From CADEEN01 sp963740395 (GTDB lineage Bacteria > Pseudomonadota > Gammaproteobacteria > Burkholderiales > Burkholderiaceae_C), in the NCBI GenBank assembly GCA_963740395.1, contig CAVUEP010000031.1, forward strand, positions 40,652 through 104,651: a stretch of DNA of 64,000 nt, given 5' to 3'. This document shows, piece after piece, positions 1 to 8,379 of the stretch. Within the stretch, counting starts at the first letter, position 1; the number at the start of each line of letters is the position of its first letter. The notes under the pieces are model-generated. The model worked only from the letters and a program-made list of their open reading frames with translations. It was not told the origin of the DNA and searched no databases. Position numbers and translations under genes: made by a program.

Positions 1-75
1 CGCGTAGGTGCCGGCGGCCTGCAACTCGTCGTTGTAGGCCAGCCAGACCTTCTGGAAGTCGACGAACGCTGTCAT
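1..75 (-). CDS. ABC transporter ATP-binding protein, N-terminus only (window edge)
   Basis: Only the first 25 codons lie inside the window, reading leftwards from an ATG at 75 and starting MTAFVDFQKVWLAYND. This resembles the opening beta strands of NitT/TauT/SsuB-type ABC ATPases ('V.F..V...Y'). The Walker motifs lie beyond the edge. It is 44 bp downstream of a substrate-binding protein gene on the same strand, so it is probably the ATPase of the same importer. The family call rests mainly on this context. Confidence 0.6.
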   Translation of the reverse strand, partial: MTAFVDFQKVWLAYNDELQAAGTYA

Positions 76-119
76 GCGGCGTTCACGCTGGCGCCGGGAT
101 GCGGCTGTCGCGGCAACAC

Positions 120-1168
120 TTACTTCTTCTTCATCGGTGGCAGGATGTTCAACTCGGCAGTACTGGGCAGGAACGCGCCGTTCCACACCACCGCCGCATC
201 GACCCGGCTCTTGGTATTGAAGGCGTCGGACACCTGCGAGGCCATCAGCGCCAGCCGCGGTGCGTTGGCCACGCCAAAGCCCTCGGCGCGCGCATCGGCG
301 CTGGCCACCACCGAATCAATCGCCAGGCGCAGCCGGCGCTTCTCGAGGTCGACGTTGATGATGCCGTCGCGCTGCTTGACGTACTCGATCGCCGCATCGG
401 GGTCGGCCATCACTTCCTTGGCGCCCTTGCTGAACGCGACCAGGAAGGCCTTCACGGCCGCGGGGTTCTCCTTGATCATCTTGGGCGTGGCGATGATCAC
501 GTTGCCGTAGAGCTTCACGCCGTTGGCTGGCGTACGGGCAGGATGACCACGTCCTCGGCCTTGACGCCGCGCGCTTCCAGGTTCAGCAGCGACGTGAACG
601 AGAAGCCGGTGATGGCGTCGATGTCGCCGCGCACCAGCATGGTTTCGCGCAGCGGCGGGTCCATGCTGGTCCAGGCCACGTTTTGCACGTTGTTGGCCTG
701 GGCGAAGATCGGGAAGGCACGTCGGCCGGCGTCGAACACCGGCGCGCCAAGCTTCTTGCCCGACAGGTCGGCCGGCTTGCTGATGCCGCTCTTCTTCAGC
801 GCCAGCACCGCGGCGGGCGTGTTGTTGTAGACCATCATCACCGCCACCGGCTTGTTCGGCGCGTCGGGGTTGTTGGCGTGGAATTCCATCAGCGCCGCGA
901 GGTCGGCGAAGCCCATGTCGTAGGTGCCCGAGGCCACGCGCGTGACCGTGCCGCCCGAGCCGTTGCCGGCGTCGATGGTCACGTCCAGGCCGGCGGCCTT
1001 GTAGTGGCCCTTGGCGGCAGAGGCCAGGAACAGCGCGGCCGGGCCTTCGAAGCGCCAGTCGAGCTGGAACTTGATCGGTGTCTGGGCCTGCGCGGCGAGC
1101 GGGGCCGAGCACAGCAGCGCCAGCGTGAGTGCGGCGCGGCGGGTCAGTCGGGAAGGGGCGTGGGCCAT
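120..1168 (-). CDS. NitT/TauT-family ABC transporter substrate-binding protein (one frame break)
   Basis: Periplasmic binding protein of the NMT1/THI5-like (NitT/TauT) class. The N-terminus is a Sec signal peptide with a basic start, a hydrophobic core and an AQA cleavage site near residue 29. It is followed by the typical opening strand (FQLDWRFEGP) and the 'YDMGFADLAALMEFHA' segment. The frame breaks at about 530-540: the N-terminal 217 codons continue in another frame with GVKLYGNVIIATPKMIKENP and a normal C-terminus ending in lysines. A one-base deletion there would restore about 349 residues, the usual family length. It precedes an ABC ATPase gene and diverges from uraH-xdhC. The ligand cannot be read from sequence; a link to purine-type compounds is only suggested by the neighbours. 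Confidence 0.8.
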
Positions 1169-1305
1169 GGAACTCTCCGTTTGCGTGCGGTGTGGATGAT
1201 GCGGGGATCAGGCATTGTGCAAGTTTCGTGCGCGCCTTGGGCTCCGGGCTTGCACCACGGCGGTGCCCTGCGCCCGGCGGAGAAAGTCTGGCTTGACGCG
1301 CGGCG

Positions 1306-1323
1306 CAAACTGTATACAGTTTG
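1306..1323. promoter_or_regulatory. 18-bp perfect palindrome, probable repressor operator in the uraH promoter
   Basis: CAAACTGTATACAGTTTG reads the same on both strands. It lies in the divergent gap between the ABC binding protein (start 1168) and uraH (start 1350). A possible sigma-70 pair overlaps it: TTGACG at 1293-1298 and TACAGT at 1315-1320, spacing 16. The TGTATACA core is typical of GntR-family (FadR-like) operators. The regulator is not encoded in the window. Confidence 0.6.
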
Positions 1324-1349
1324 TCGGCTCTGCCGACACTCTGCCCCCG

Positions 1350-1703
1350 ATGGGACACCTCAGCACCCATGTTCTCGATACCGCCCATGGCTGCGCCGCC
1401 GCCGGCATGCGCGTCACGTTGCAGCGCGTCGAGGCGGGCGCTGCGGTCACGCTGCGGCAATTGAAGTTGAACGACGACGGTCGCGCCGACGGGCCCCTGC
1501 TCGACGCGGCGGCCATGCGCGTCGGTCGCTACCGGCTGCTGTTCGACGTCGCGCCGTACTTTCGTGCCCGCGGCGCCACCCTGGCCGAGCCGCCGTTCAT
1601 CGATGTCGTGACGCTCGACTTCGGCATCGCCGACGCGGCCGGCCACTACCACGTGCCCTTGCTGGTCAGCCCCTGGAGCTACAGCACCTACCGCGGCAGC
1701 TAG
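1350..1703 (+). CDS. uraH: 5-hydroxyisourate hydrolase (transthyretin-like)
   Basis: Hydrolyses 5-hydroxyisourate, the product of urate oxidation, to OHCU in purine degradation. The 117-residue protein has the family hallmarks: the N-terminal LSTHVLDTAHG with the catalytic His, and the C-terminal tetrapeptide YRGS. The ATG at 1350 is chosen because it begins directly at the conserved GHLSTHVLD block; the open frame extends upstream through non-conserved sequence. It is followed after 19 bp by xdhC, another purine-catabolism gene, and preceded by a palindromic operator. No truncation or frame break is seen. Confidence 0.93.
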   Translation: MGHLSTHVLDTAHGCAAAGMRVTLQRVEAGAAVTLRQLKLNDDGRADGPLLDAAAMRVGRYRLLFDVAPYFRARGATLAEPPFIDVVTLDFGIADAAGHYHVPLLVSPWSYSTYRGS

Positions 1704-1722
1704 TCGCCTCGACGTCCACGCT

Positions 1723-2538
1723 ATGACGGCGGCGCAGATCGAGGCTTTCATCGCGCGCCTGAACCAAGGGCCTGCGGTGCTGGTGCGCGTGGCAGCGACG
1801 CAGGGGTCGGTGCCGCGCGAGGCCGGTGCCTGGATGGGCGTGTTTACCGACGCCGTGGTCGGGACGGTCGGCGGCGGGCATCTGGAATTCGAGGCGATCG
1901 CCCACGCACGACGGGCGCTTGCCGGCAACGCGATCGAGGCGCAGCGGCGCTTCGCGCTCGGCCCGTCGCTGGGCCAATGCTGCGGTGGTGTGGTGCACCT
2001 GGCGTTCACGCGTGCGAGCCCGGCCGACGCGGCCGCGTTGCGCGCCGGGCTCGAAGCCGAGGATGATGCCCGGCGCCTGCCCGTGGCGCTGTTCGGCGGC
2101 GGCCATGTCGGCCACGCGATCGTGCAGGCGCTGACGCCCTTGCCGGTGCGCGTGCGCTGGATCGACAGCCGCGACGAGATCTTCCCCGGTGCTCTGATGC
2201 GCTGGGTGCAGACCGAGCATTCGGCGCCGGTGCAGGCCGCGGTGGCCGACCTCGACGCACAGTCACGCGTGCTGATCATGAGCTTCTCGCACGCCGAGGA
2301 CCTCGACATCGTCGCGGCCTGCCTGGCGCGCCAGCGCGAGCGCGGTGACCTGCCCTTCGTCGGCCTGATCGGCAGCCAGACCAAGTGGGCCAGTTTCCGG
2401 CAGCGCCTCCAAGCCCGTGGCTACGCCGAGGCGGAGCTGGCGCACGTGACCTGCCCGATCGGGGTGGCCGGCGTGGTGGGCAAGGAACCCGAGGTCATCG
2501 CCGCAGCGGTGGCCGCGCAGCTGATGCAGGGCCGCTGA
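1723..2538 (+). CDS. xdhC: Xanthine dehydrogenase accessory protein XdhC
   Basis: Molybdenum-cofactor insertion and sulfuration chaperone for xanthine dehydrogenase. The 271-residue protein has the N-terminal XdhC/CoxI block (RVAATQGSVPREAGA, then GTVGGGHLE), the paired cysteines in QCCGGVVHLAF near residue 86, and the C-terminal Rossmann-like motif ALFGGGHVGHA near residue 125. Length and order match the family. It follows uraH by 19 bp, so both probably belong to a purine-degradation operon whose xdhAB would lie elsewhere. The downstream side is a long inverted repeat, so the operon probably ends here. Confidence 0.93.
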   Translation: MTAAQIEAFIARLNQGPAVLVRVAATQGSVPREAGAWMGVFTDAVVGTVGGGHLEFEAIAHARRALAGNAIEAQRRFALGPSLGQCCGGVVHLAFTRASPADAAALRAGLEAEDDARRLPVALFGGGHVGHAIVQALTPLPVRVRWIDSRDEIFPGALMRWVQTEHSAPVQAAVADLDAQSRVLIMSFSHAEDLDIVAACLARQRERGDLPFVGLIGSQTKWASFRQRLQARGYAEAELAHVTCPIGVAGVVGKEPEVIAAAVAAQLMQGR

Positions 2539-2579
2539 GCCGGATTCGCTTTCACGATCGTCAAAGTGGCCGGCTGCTC

Positions 2580-2962
2580 GCGGCCCGTTGCGGACGTTCG
2601 CGTACGAGCGCCATGCCGCTGTTCGCGTGCTTGCCTCGGCGCGTGCCGCGGGCATGGGGTGGCCGCTTTCGCTCATGTCCCCCGGCCTGGGCCTGCGGCC
2701 CGGGCCTCCTCCTTTACTTCGCTGCGCGGGCACCCCACGGCCCGATCGGCAGCGGCGGCGGTTCGCCATCGTCGAACGCCACCCACGCGGTCTGCCGCGG
2801 GCGTGGGGTGGCCGCTGCAGCGAAGTAAAGGAGGAGACGGCGCCCGCCAGGCCGAGGTCGGGGGACATGAGCGAAAGCGGCCGCCCCAGCTGGCGGCACG
2901 CGCCGAGGCAAGCACGCGACTCGCGGCCAGGCGCTCGTTCGCGAACGTCCGCAACGGGCCGC
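2580..2962. repeat. Long imperfect inverted repeat (about 160-bp arms, 64-bp spacer); fills the 2539-3021 gap
   Basis: The 483-bp gap between xdhC and the cysteine dioxygenase gene contains no credible gene. It holds two arms that are mostly reverse complements, at about 2580-2738 and 2803-2962. Shared blocks include CTCCTCCTTTACTTCGCTGC, GCTTTCGCTCATGTCCCCC and GTTGCGGACGTTCGC. Open frames on both strands encode the same peptide (MRTFA-ER motif) because of this symmetry, so they are not treated as genes. The RNA would fold into a very long hairpin at the convergent ends of two transcription units. No transposase or target-site duplication was identified. Confidence 0.85.
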
Positions 2963-3021
2963 GTGCAGACGGCCGCTGGCGTGCGATTCAACGCAAGCCG
3001 GTATGAATCCGGCATCGGGTT

Positions 3022-3591
3022 TCAGCTTTCGTTGTGCGCCAGCACGACGCGCTGGCGCGTGCGCGCGGCGACGTCGTAGATGTTGAAGCTGTTCATCATG
3101 CGGCCGTAGAGGTGCAGGCTGACGGCGCGCGGCCGCTGCTCCGGCACGCCGGTGACGTGGATGTGGTCGGGGTTGGGCACGAAGCTCGTGACGGCGCCGC
3201 GCCCGAGCAGGATCACGCCGCCGCGCACCAGGTCGATGCCGATGTCGGCGTCGCGGTCGGGCGACAGGCGCACGTAGCTGCGCTCCTCGAGCACGCCTTC
3301 GAGCACGCCGACGACGCCCCAGCTGCCATGGTCATGCACCGGCGTCCACTGACCGGGCTGCCAGACCAGCGTGTACAGCGACAGGCTGTCGTCGGGCGCG
3401 TCGTAGACCAGGTTGCGGGCGTAGTGCTCGGGGTCGCTGCGGTAGTGCTGCGGCTCGAGGAACGTGTCCGTCTTTTCGATCAGGTCGAGCATCAGCGGCG
3501 CCAGCGCCAGCACGCAGTCGGCGGGGTCCTGGTGCTCGCGGCTCAGCGCGCTGGCGCGCGCGATGAAGTCGGGCAGCGTCGATGCGGTCAT
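3022..3591 (-). CDS. Cysteine dioxygenase type I (cupin)
   Basis: Non-haem iron dioxygenase that oxidises cysteine to cysteine sulfinate. The 189-residue protein contains the cupin iron ligands His86 and His88 (PVHDHGSWG) and a third His in DHIHV (143/145), at positions close to those of the well-studied mammalian enzyme. An arginine at 59 (YARNLVY) corresponds to the carboxylate-binding Arg of true cysteine dioxygenases; 3-mercaptopropionate dioxygenases usually have Gln there. That favours cysteine as substrate, though not decisively. It is encoded 45 bp downstream of amiC on the same strand and ends against the long inverted repeat. Confidence 0.85.
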   Translation of the reverse strand: MTASTLPDFIARASALSREHQDPADCVLALAPLMLDLIEKTDTFLEPQHYRSDPEHYARNLVYDAPDDSLSLYTLVWQPGQWTPVHDHGSWGVVGVLEGVLEERSYVRLSPDRDADIGIDLVRGGVILLGRGAVTSFVPNPDHIHVTGVPEQRPRAVSLHLYGRMMNSFNIYDVAARTRQRVVLAHNES

Positions 3592-3636
3592 GGCGGTGGG
3601 CGATTCGTCGCAGTGAGGGATGCGTGCAGTGCGTCG

Positions 3637-4960
3637 TCAGAGCTGCCGGTTGCGCGCCAGCGGCGGGTTCTTCGCGAAATAGCGCTTGATGCCCACGGCG
3701 AGCGCGTCCACGAGCTGTTTGCGGTAGGCGGGATCGGCCAGCTTGGCCTCTTCGCCGGGATTGGAGATGAAGGCGGTCTCGACCAGGATGCTCGGGATGT
3801 CGGGCGCCTTGAGCACCGCGAACCCGGCCTGTTCGACGCGCGGCTTGTGCAGGCGACCGACGCGGTCGAGCTGGCCCAAGCACCTCGTGGCCGGCGCGCA
3901 TGCTGTCCTTGATCTGCGCGGTGGTGCTCATGTCGAGCAGCGCGCGCATCACGTGCACGTCGTTGCCGGCCTTGACGTTGACGCCACCGACGATGTCGGC
4001 GGCGTTCTCCTTGTTGGCAATCCAGCGCGCTGCCGTGCTGGTGGCTGCGCCGTCGCTGAGTGCAAACACGCTCGCGCCGCGCGCCTTGGGCGTCATGAAG
4101 GCATCGGCGTGGATCGACACGAAGAGGTCGGCCTGGACGCGACGCGCCTTCTTCACGCGGTCGGCCAGCGGCACGAAGTAGTCGGCGTCGCGGGTCAGGA
4201 AGGCGCGCATCCCGGGCTGCGCGTTCAGGCGCTCGCGCAACTGCAGCGCGACCGACAGGACCACGTTCTTCTCCTTCAGGCCGCTCGGTCCGACGGCCCC
4301 GGGGTCTTCGCCGCCATGCCCGGGGTCGAGCGCGACGATGATCAGGCGCTCGACCTTGCGGATCGACTCGGGCGAGGGCGGCTTGGACGTGCTGGCCTGA
4401 GCCGGCGCCGAAGCCGCGGGTGCCTTGGCCAGCTGTCTGCTTTCGACGCGGCCGATGAAGTCGCCGAGTGCGTCGCGTACTGCCGTCGCGGCCTCGCGCT
4501 CGGCCTGTTCCTTCTCGCGGATCAGCGCCAGCAGCGGGTCGCGGGCCTCGCTCGGGTAGAGGTCGAACACCAGGCGGTGCTTGTATGCCGCAGCGGGCTC
4601 GAGCGTGAAGATCTGCGGCGCCGCGGCCTGTTTCAGGTCGATCACGAGCCGCACCACGCGGGTCTGGTACTGGCCGACGCGCACGCCGGCGATGTAGGGG
4701 TCGTCGGCGCGCACCTTGCCTACGAGCTCGCGCAGCTGCGGGCTCAGCTCGAGTCCGTCGACATCGATCACGAGCCGGTCCGGCGCGCTGAGCAGCGTGT
4801 GGCGCGCGACCAGCGCCGCGTCGGACTCGATCGTCACGCGCGTGTAGTCGGCCGCCGGCCAGACCCGCACCGCGACGATCTCGGCACCGAAGGCCAATTG
4901 CGGGGCTTGCAGCAGCAGCGCGAGGCTGCCGAGTTGCTTCAATGTGGTGCGCCGGGTCAC
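3637..4960 (-). CDS. amiC: N-acetylmuramoyl-L-alanine amidase AmiC type (one frame break)
   Basis: Periplasmic amidase that cleaves septal peptidoglycan during daughter-cell separation. The start is a GTG at 4960, overlapping the tsaE stop as GTGA. The N-terminus is a twin-arginine-type signal (TRRTTLKQLG plus hydrophobic stretch), then an AMIN domain (residues about 25-120) and an Amidase_3 domain with Zn ligands in DPGHGGEDPG and SIHADAF and the catalytic Glu in VETAFISNP. The frame breaks at a CCC run at 3875-3877: removing one base joins AGHEVL to GQLDRVGRLHKP and gives about 440 residues. Given the intact downstream catalytic half, a sequencing insertion is more likely than a pseudogene. 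Confidence 0.88.
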
Positions 4961-5454
4961 TTGCCTAGCTCCGCTAACAGGCGCTGGCCATGGTCGGTGA
5001 AGGCATGCACGGTCACGCGGCGTTGGTCGCCGTCGAGGGGCTCGAGTTCCATGCGCCAGTCCGGCACGGGCAGCACGGCCTCGGCGTTCTCGGGCCACTC
5101 GGCGAGCTTGAGCCCCGGCCCGGCGAACACGTCGCGAAAGCCGGCATCGAGCCACTCGCGCGGATCCGTGAGGCGGTAGAAGTCGAAGTGAGAAATCACC
5201 AAGCCGTCGACCTCGTAGGGTTCCAGCACCGCATAGGTGGGGCTCTTGACGCGGCCCGCGACGCCCAGCGCGCGCAGCAGGTGACGCACGAAGGTGGTCT
5301 TGCCTGCGCCGAGCGGGCCGCTCAGGGCGATGAAGGTGTCGGTGCGCAATGCCGGCGAGGCCGCTAGCCGCAGGGCGAAGGCCGCACAGCCTGCTTCGTC
5401 AAGCCAGGTGAGGTTGCGAGTTTCTAGAATCGGTGAATGCGTCAACGCGACCAT
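4957..5454 (-). CDS. tsaE: tRNA threonylcarbamoyladenosine biosynthesis ATPase TsaE
   Basis: Essential ATPase partner of TsaB-TsaD in making t6A in ANN-decoding tRNAs. The 165-residue protein has the Walker A motif GPLGAGKTTF at residues 46-54, the family block SPTYAVLEPYE, and HFDFYRL followed by EWPEN. The ATG at 5454 gives the usual length. The start overlaps the start of the divergent queG gene (5437) by 18 bp, and the stop overlaps the amiC start. tsaE-amiC adjacency is common in proteobacteria. Confidence 0.93.
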   Translation of the reverse strand: MVALTHSPILETRNLTWLDEAGCAAFALRLAASPALRTDTFIALSGPLGAGKTTFVRHLLRALGVAGRVKSPTYAVLEPYEVDGLVISHFDFYRLTDPREWLDAGFRDVFAGPGLKLAEWPENAEAVLPVPDWRMELEPLDGDQRRVTVHAFTDHGQRLLAELGK

Positions 5455-6519
5455 GGTTCGATCGACGGCCCGCAACTGCTCAGGCAACTGCGCGGCTGGG
5501 CCGATGGGTTGGGATTCTCCCAGATCGGGGTCGCGAGTGTCGATTTGTCGAGCGCGGAGCCCGGCCTGGCGGCTTGGCTGGACGCCGGGCACCATGGTTC
5601 GATGGCCTATATGTCGCGCCACGGCATGAAGCGCGCGCGGCCTGGCCAATTGCGGCCCGGCACGCTGTCGGTGGTCACGGCGCGCATGGACTACCTGCCA
5701 AGGACGAGCACGGAGGACTGGCAGGCCATCGAGTGGCAGCGCATCGGAAGCGCGCAGTCCGCCACGGTGTCGCTGTATGCCAGGGGGCGCGACTATCACA
5801 AGGTACTGCGTGCCCGGCTGCAACAGCTGGCCGAGCGCCTCGAGGCGGAAGTCGGGCCGTTCGGCCATCGCGTGTTCACCGACTCTGCCCCGGTGCTCGA
5901 GGTCGAGTTGGCGGCGCGCAGTGGCATCGGCTGGCGCGGCAAGCACACGCTGGCGCTGTCGCGCGACGGCGGGTCGATGTTCTTCCTCGGCGAGATCTTC
6001 GTCGACCTGGCCTTGCCGCCGACGCCCGCCGCCGATGCGCATTGCGGCAGCTGCAAGGCTTGCATCGATGTCTGCCCGACGCAGGCCATCATCGCGCCCT
6101 ACCGCCTCGACGCCCGGCGTTGCATCTCCTACCTGACGATCGAACACGAGGGACCGATCCCGGTCGAGTTGCGGGCGGCGATGGGCAACCGCATCTACGG
6201 TTGCGACGACTGCCAGCTGGTGTGTCCGTGGAACAAGTACGCGCAGCGCGCGGTGCTTGCCGATTTCGACTCGCGCGAGGCATTCACCGGGCCGACGCTG
6301 CTGGGTCTGTGGGCCTGGAGCGAGGCCGAATTCCTGCAGCGTACCGAAGGCAGCGCGATCCGGCGGGCCGGCTACGAGCGCTGGCAGCGCAACCTCGCGG
6401 TGGCGCTGGGCAACGCATTGCATGCGCGCGACGACGCCGAGATGCGCCGCGCACTGCAGTCGCGGCGCGAGCAGGCGACGCCGCTGGTGCAGGAACATAT
6501 CGACTGGGCCCTGGCTTAG
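5437..6519 (+). CDS. queG: Epoxyqueuosine reductase QueG
   Basis: Cobalamin and Fe-S dependent enzyme for the last step of queuosine synthesis in tRNA. The 360-residue protein shows two 4Fe-4S cysteine sets: CGSCKACIDVC at residues 203-213, and C229 with CDDCQLVCPW around 256-264. The conserved SMAYMSRH and FFLGEIFVDLALPP blocks are also present. The ATG at 5437 lies 18 bp inside the divergent tsaE gene, so both promoters must lie in or beyond each other's coding start. tsaE/queG divergence is frequent in Burkholderiales. Confidence 0.95.
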   Translation: MRQRDHGSIDGPQLLRQLRGWADGLGFSQIGVASVDLSSAEPGLAAWLDAGHHGSMAYMSRHGMKRARPGQLRPGTLSVVTARMDYLPRTSTEDWQAIEWQRIGSAQSATVSLYARGRDYHKVLRARLQQLAERLEAEVGPFGHRVFTDSAPVLEVELAARSGIGWRGKHTLALSRDGGSMFFLGEIFVDLALPPTPAADAHCGSCKACIDVCPTQAIIAPYRLDARRCISYLTIEHEGPIPVELRAAMGNRIYGCDDCQLVCPWNKYAQRAVLADFDSREAFTGPTLLGLWAWSEAEFLQRTEGSAIRRAGYERWQRNLAVALGNALHARDDAEMRRALQSRREQATPLVQEHIDWALA

Positions 6520-6593
6520 GCTGACTGCCCCAAGCTCGCTACGCTCGCGTCCTTGCAGGCCGCGCCGTCCCAGTGGGCCGGCCCTTCGCCAGG

Positions 6594-6621
6594 CACAAAC
6601 AGTCCGCTGGACTGTGTTGTG
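6594..6621. terminator. Hairpin between convergent queG and AEC transporter, possible bidirectional terminator
   Basis: In the 162-bp convergent gap, CACAAACAGTCC and GGACTGTGTTGTG form a stem with one bulge and the loop GCT. There is no clear T-run on either side, so termination is inferred from position and symmetry. Confidence 0.4.
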
Positions 6622-6681
6622 TCCGGGCTCAGCCCCGTGGGGAGCTCAGGCCGCTTGGGAGCGGCCCGGCGCAGGCCTGAG

Positions 6682-7584
6682 TTACTGCAGCGCCGCGTGC
6701 AATGCCAGCGCCAGCGGCACGCTGAGCATGCCCAGAATTGTCGATACCGTGACCAAGCCGGCGACGTACTCGCCGCGCCCACCCATCCGGGACGCCAGCA
6801 CATAGGCGCTGGCGGCGGTGGGCAGCGCCGCGAAGGCGACGGCCACTGCCTGCTGGGTCACGTCCAGCGCCGCCCAGCGCACCAGCACCAGGGCCAGCAG
6901 CGGCAGCGCGGCATGGCGAATCGCCAACAGCGCAACGGCGAGCCCGGGCGACTCGCGCAAGGCGCCCAGGCGCAGTCCGGCGCCGACGGCCATCAGGCCG
7001 ATCGGCAGCGCGGCGGAGCCCAGACGCTGCAGCGTGATCGACGCGATCTCGGGCAATTGCAGGCCGATCAGGTTCGCCACCAACCCGGCCGTCGTGCCGA
7101 TGATCAGTGGATTGCGCAGCAACTCGCGCCCGTAATGCTGGCCGCCGGCGCGGGCCAGCGGCCACACGGCCGCGACATTGCACAGCGGCACCACGACCAC
7201 GATCAACACCGCGATCGCGGCCACCCCCGCCGTGCCGCCCAGTCGTTCGGCCAGCGCCAGCGCGATGTACGAGTTGAAACGAAATGCCACCTGCGCGCCC
7301 GAGGCATGGGCTCGCGCGTCGACGCCTGGCCAGCGGCCCAAGGCGAAGGCCAAGCCGATGCCGCATGCGGTGAGCGTCACGCCGACCAGTCCCAGGCTGG
7401 CGAGCGCGTCGAGGCGGATCGGCTGGCGCACGATGGCAACGAACAGCAGCACGGGAAACAGCAGGTAGTAGACGAGGCGCTCGGCGTGATCCCACAGCGG
7501 GCGGTCGAACGCGGTCCAGCGGCAGAGGGCGAATCCGAGCGCAATCAGCAGGAAGTCGGGCAGCAGTAACCAGGCGGTGCTCAC
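6682..7584 (-). CDS. AEC (auxin efflux carrier) family transporter
   Basis: Inner-membrane permease of the bile/arsenite/riboflavin superfamily AEC type; bacterial members often carry malate or malonate, but the substrate is not visible here. The GTG at 7584 gives 300 residues beginning VSTAWLLLPDFLLIALGFAL, with about ten hydrophobic helices and a conserved GTTAGLVANLIGL segment in the middle. Helices are well spaced and the C-terminus (LSVPLALALHAALQ) matches the family. The longer upstream open frame lacks hydrophobic character and overlaps the divergent gene, so it was not used. Confidence 0.82.
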   Translation of the reverse strand: MSTAWLLLPDFLLIALGFALCRWTAFDRPLWDHAERLVYYLLFPVLLFVAIVRQPIRLDALASLGLVGVTLTACGIGLAFALGRWPGVDARAHASGAQVAFRFNSYIALALAERLGGTAGVAAIAVLIVVVVPLCNVAAVWPLARAGGQHYGRELLRNPLIIGTTAGLVANLIGLQLPEIASITLQRLGSAALPIGLMAVGAGLRLGALRESPGLAVALLAIRHAALPLLALVLVRWAALDVTQQAVAVAFAALPTAASAYVLASRMGGRGEYVAGLVTVSTILGMLSVPLALALHAALQ

Positions 7585-7692
7585 AGGCCTCAGTGTGCCT
7601 GGGCCGGCGATGCGAAAATCCGACAGTACCCGCGGGTCGTCGAAAGCAGCGGCCCGCGCGTTGTGCCTGGGTCCGTCACACTTGTGCCCACG

Positions 7693-8304
7693 ATGCCTGC
7701 TCGCTTCCGCCCTACGCGCCGTGATGTCTTGTTGGCCACCGCTTCCCTGTGCGTGGTCGGTCATGGCGCGTGGGCGGCGGCGCCGATCAAGGTCGAGGGC
7801 ATGACGTTCGCGGGCCAGGCCACGGTCGCGGGCCAGACCCTGGAGCTCAATGGTGTCGGCTTGCGTGCGGTGGCCTGGCTCAAAGGTTATGCGGCGGGCC
7901 TGTACCTCAGCCAGCGCGCGCGCACGCCGCAACAGGTGGTTGCGGCTCCTGGGGCCAAGCGCCTGCAGCTGCGCATGCTGCTCGATGTCGATACCGAAGA
8001 ATTCATCAGGGCCTTCGACAAGGGCATCGCGCGCAACTCTTCCGCGGCCGAGTTGCCGGCGCTGGCCCCGCGCATGGCGCGTTTCGACGCGCTGCTACGT
8101 GCCATCGGCAAGGTCAGAAAGCGTGACGTGATTGACCTGGACTGGTTGCCGGGGCTGGGGTTGCAATTGACGCTCAACGGGCGCCTGCGCGGTGAGCCGA
8201 TCGCCGGCGACGACTTGTACACGGCGCTCCTGCGCATCTTCGTCGGCGACAGGCCCGTGGATGCCGAGATGAAGATCGGCCTGCTCGGCGGGCCGGTCGG
8301 GTGA
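7693..8304 (+). CDS. Exported chalcone isomerase-like protein
   Basis: Secreted protein of 203 residues with a bacterial chalcone-isomerase-like domain. The N-terminus (FRPTRRDVLLATASLCVVG, AWA) is a signal peptide, possibly Tat-type. The domain shows the typical NGVGLR, YAAGLYL and RNSSAAELPALAPRM segments and the final FVGDRPVDAEMKIGLLG. Proteins of this family in Burkholderiales have no assigned role; enzyme activity should not be assumed. The ATG at 7693 is preferred over an upstream frame because it starts directly at the basic signal region. Confidence 0.8.
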   Translation: MPARFRPTRRDVLLATASLCVVGHGAWAAAPIKVEGMTFAGQATVAGQTLELNGVGLRAVAWLKGYAAGLYLSQRARTPQQVVAAPGAKRLQLRMLLDVDTEEFIRAFDKGIARNSSAAELPALAPRMARFDALLRAIGKVRKRDVIDLDWLPGLGLQLTLNGRLRGEPIAGDDLYTALLRIFVGDRPVDAEMKIGLLGGPVG

Positions 8305-8376
8305 GCCGCTCCGTTCCCCTATTGCGGCCAGCGGGGCCCGCTGGCGGCCTGCGGAGCGGGCTCCGCGGCGCTTGCT
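8305..8376 (+). repeat. Degenerate copy of the intercistronic repeat (family A)
   Basis: Starts immediately after the TGA at 8302-8304. Its second half (GCCAGCGG..., GCGGAGCGGGCTCCGCGGC, GCTTGCT) aligns with the right half of the better copies near flgE and flgI. The first half is eroded and lacks the clear C5/G5 hairpin. Confidence 0.5.
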
Positions 8377-8379
8377 GAG

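Noticed and set aside
120..2384. 754-codon minus-strand frame spanning uraH and xdhC antisense into the ABC binding protein
   Set aside because: Only its last part is real protein (C-terminal piece of the frame-broken binding protein); the rest is antisense to uraH and xdhC.
2566..3079. Several small open frames in the xdhC-cdo gap, including identical MRTFA-ER peptides on both strands
   Set aside because: They come from the inverted repeat symmetry, overlap each other in all frames and lack ribosome sites.
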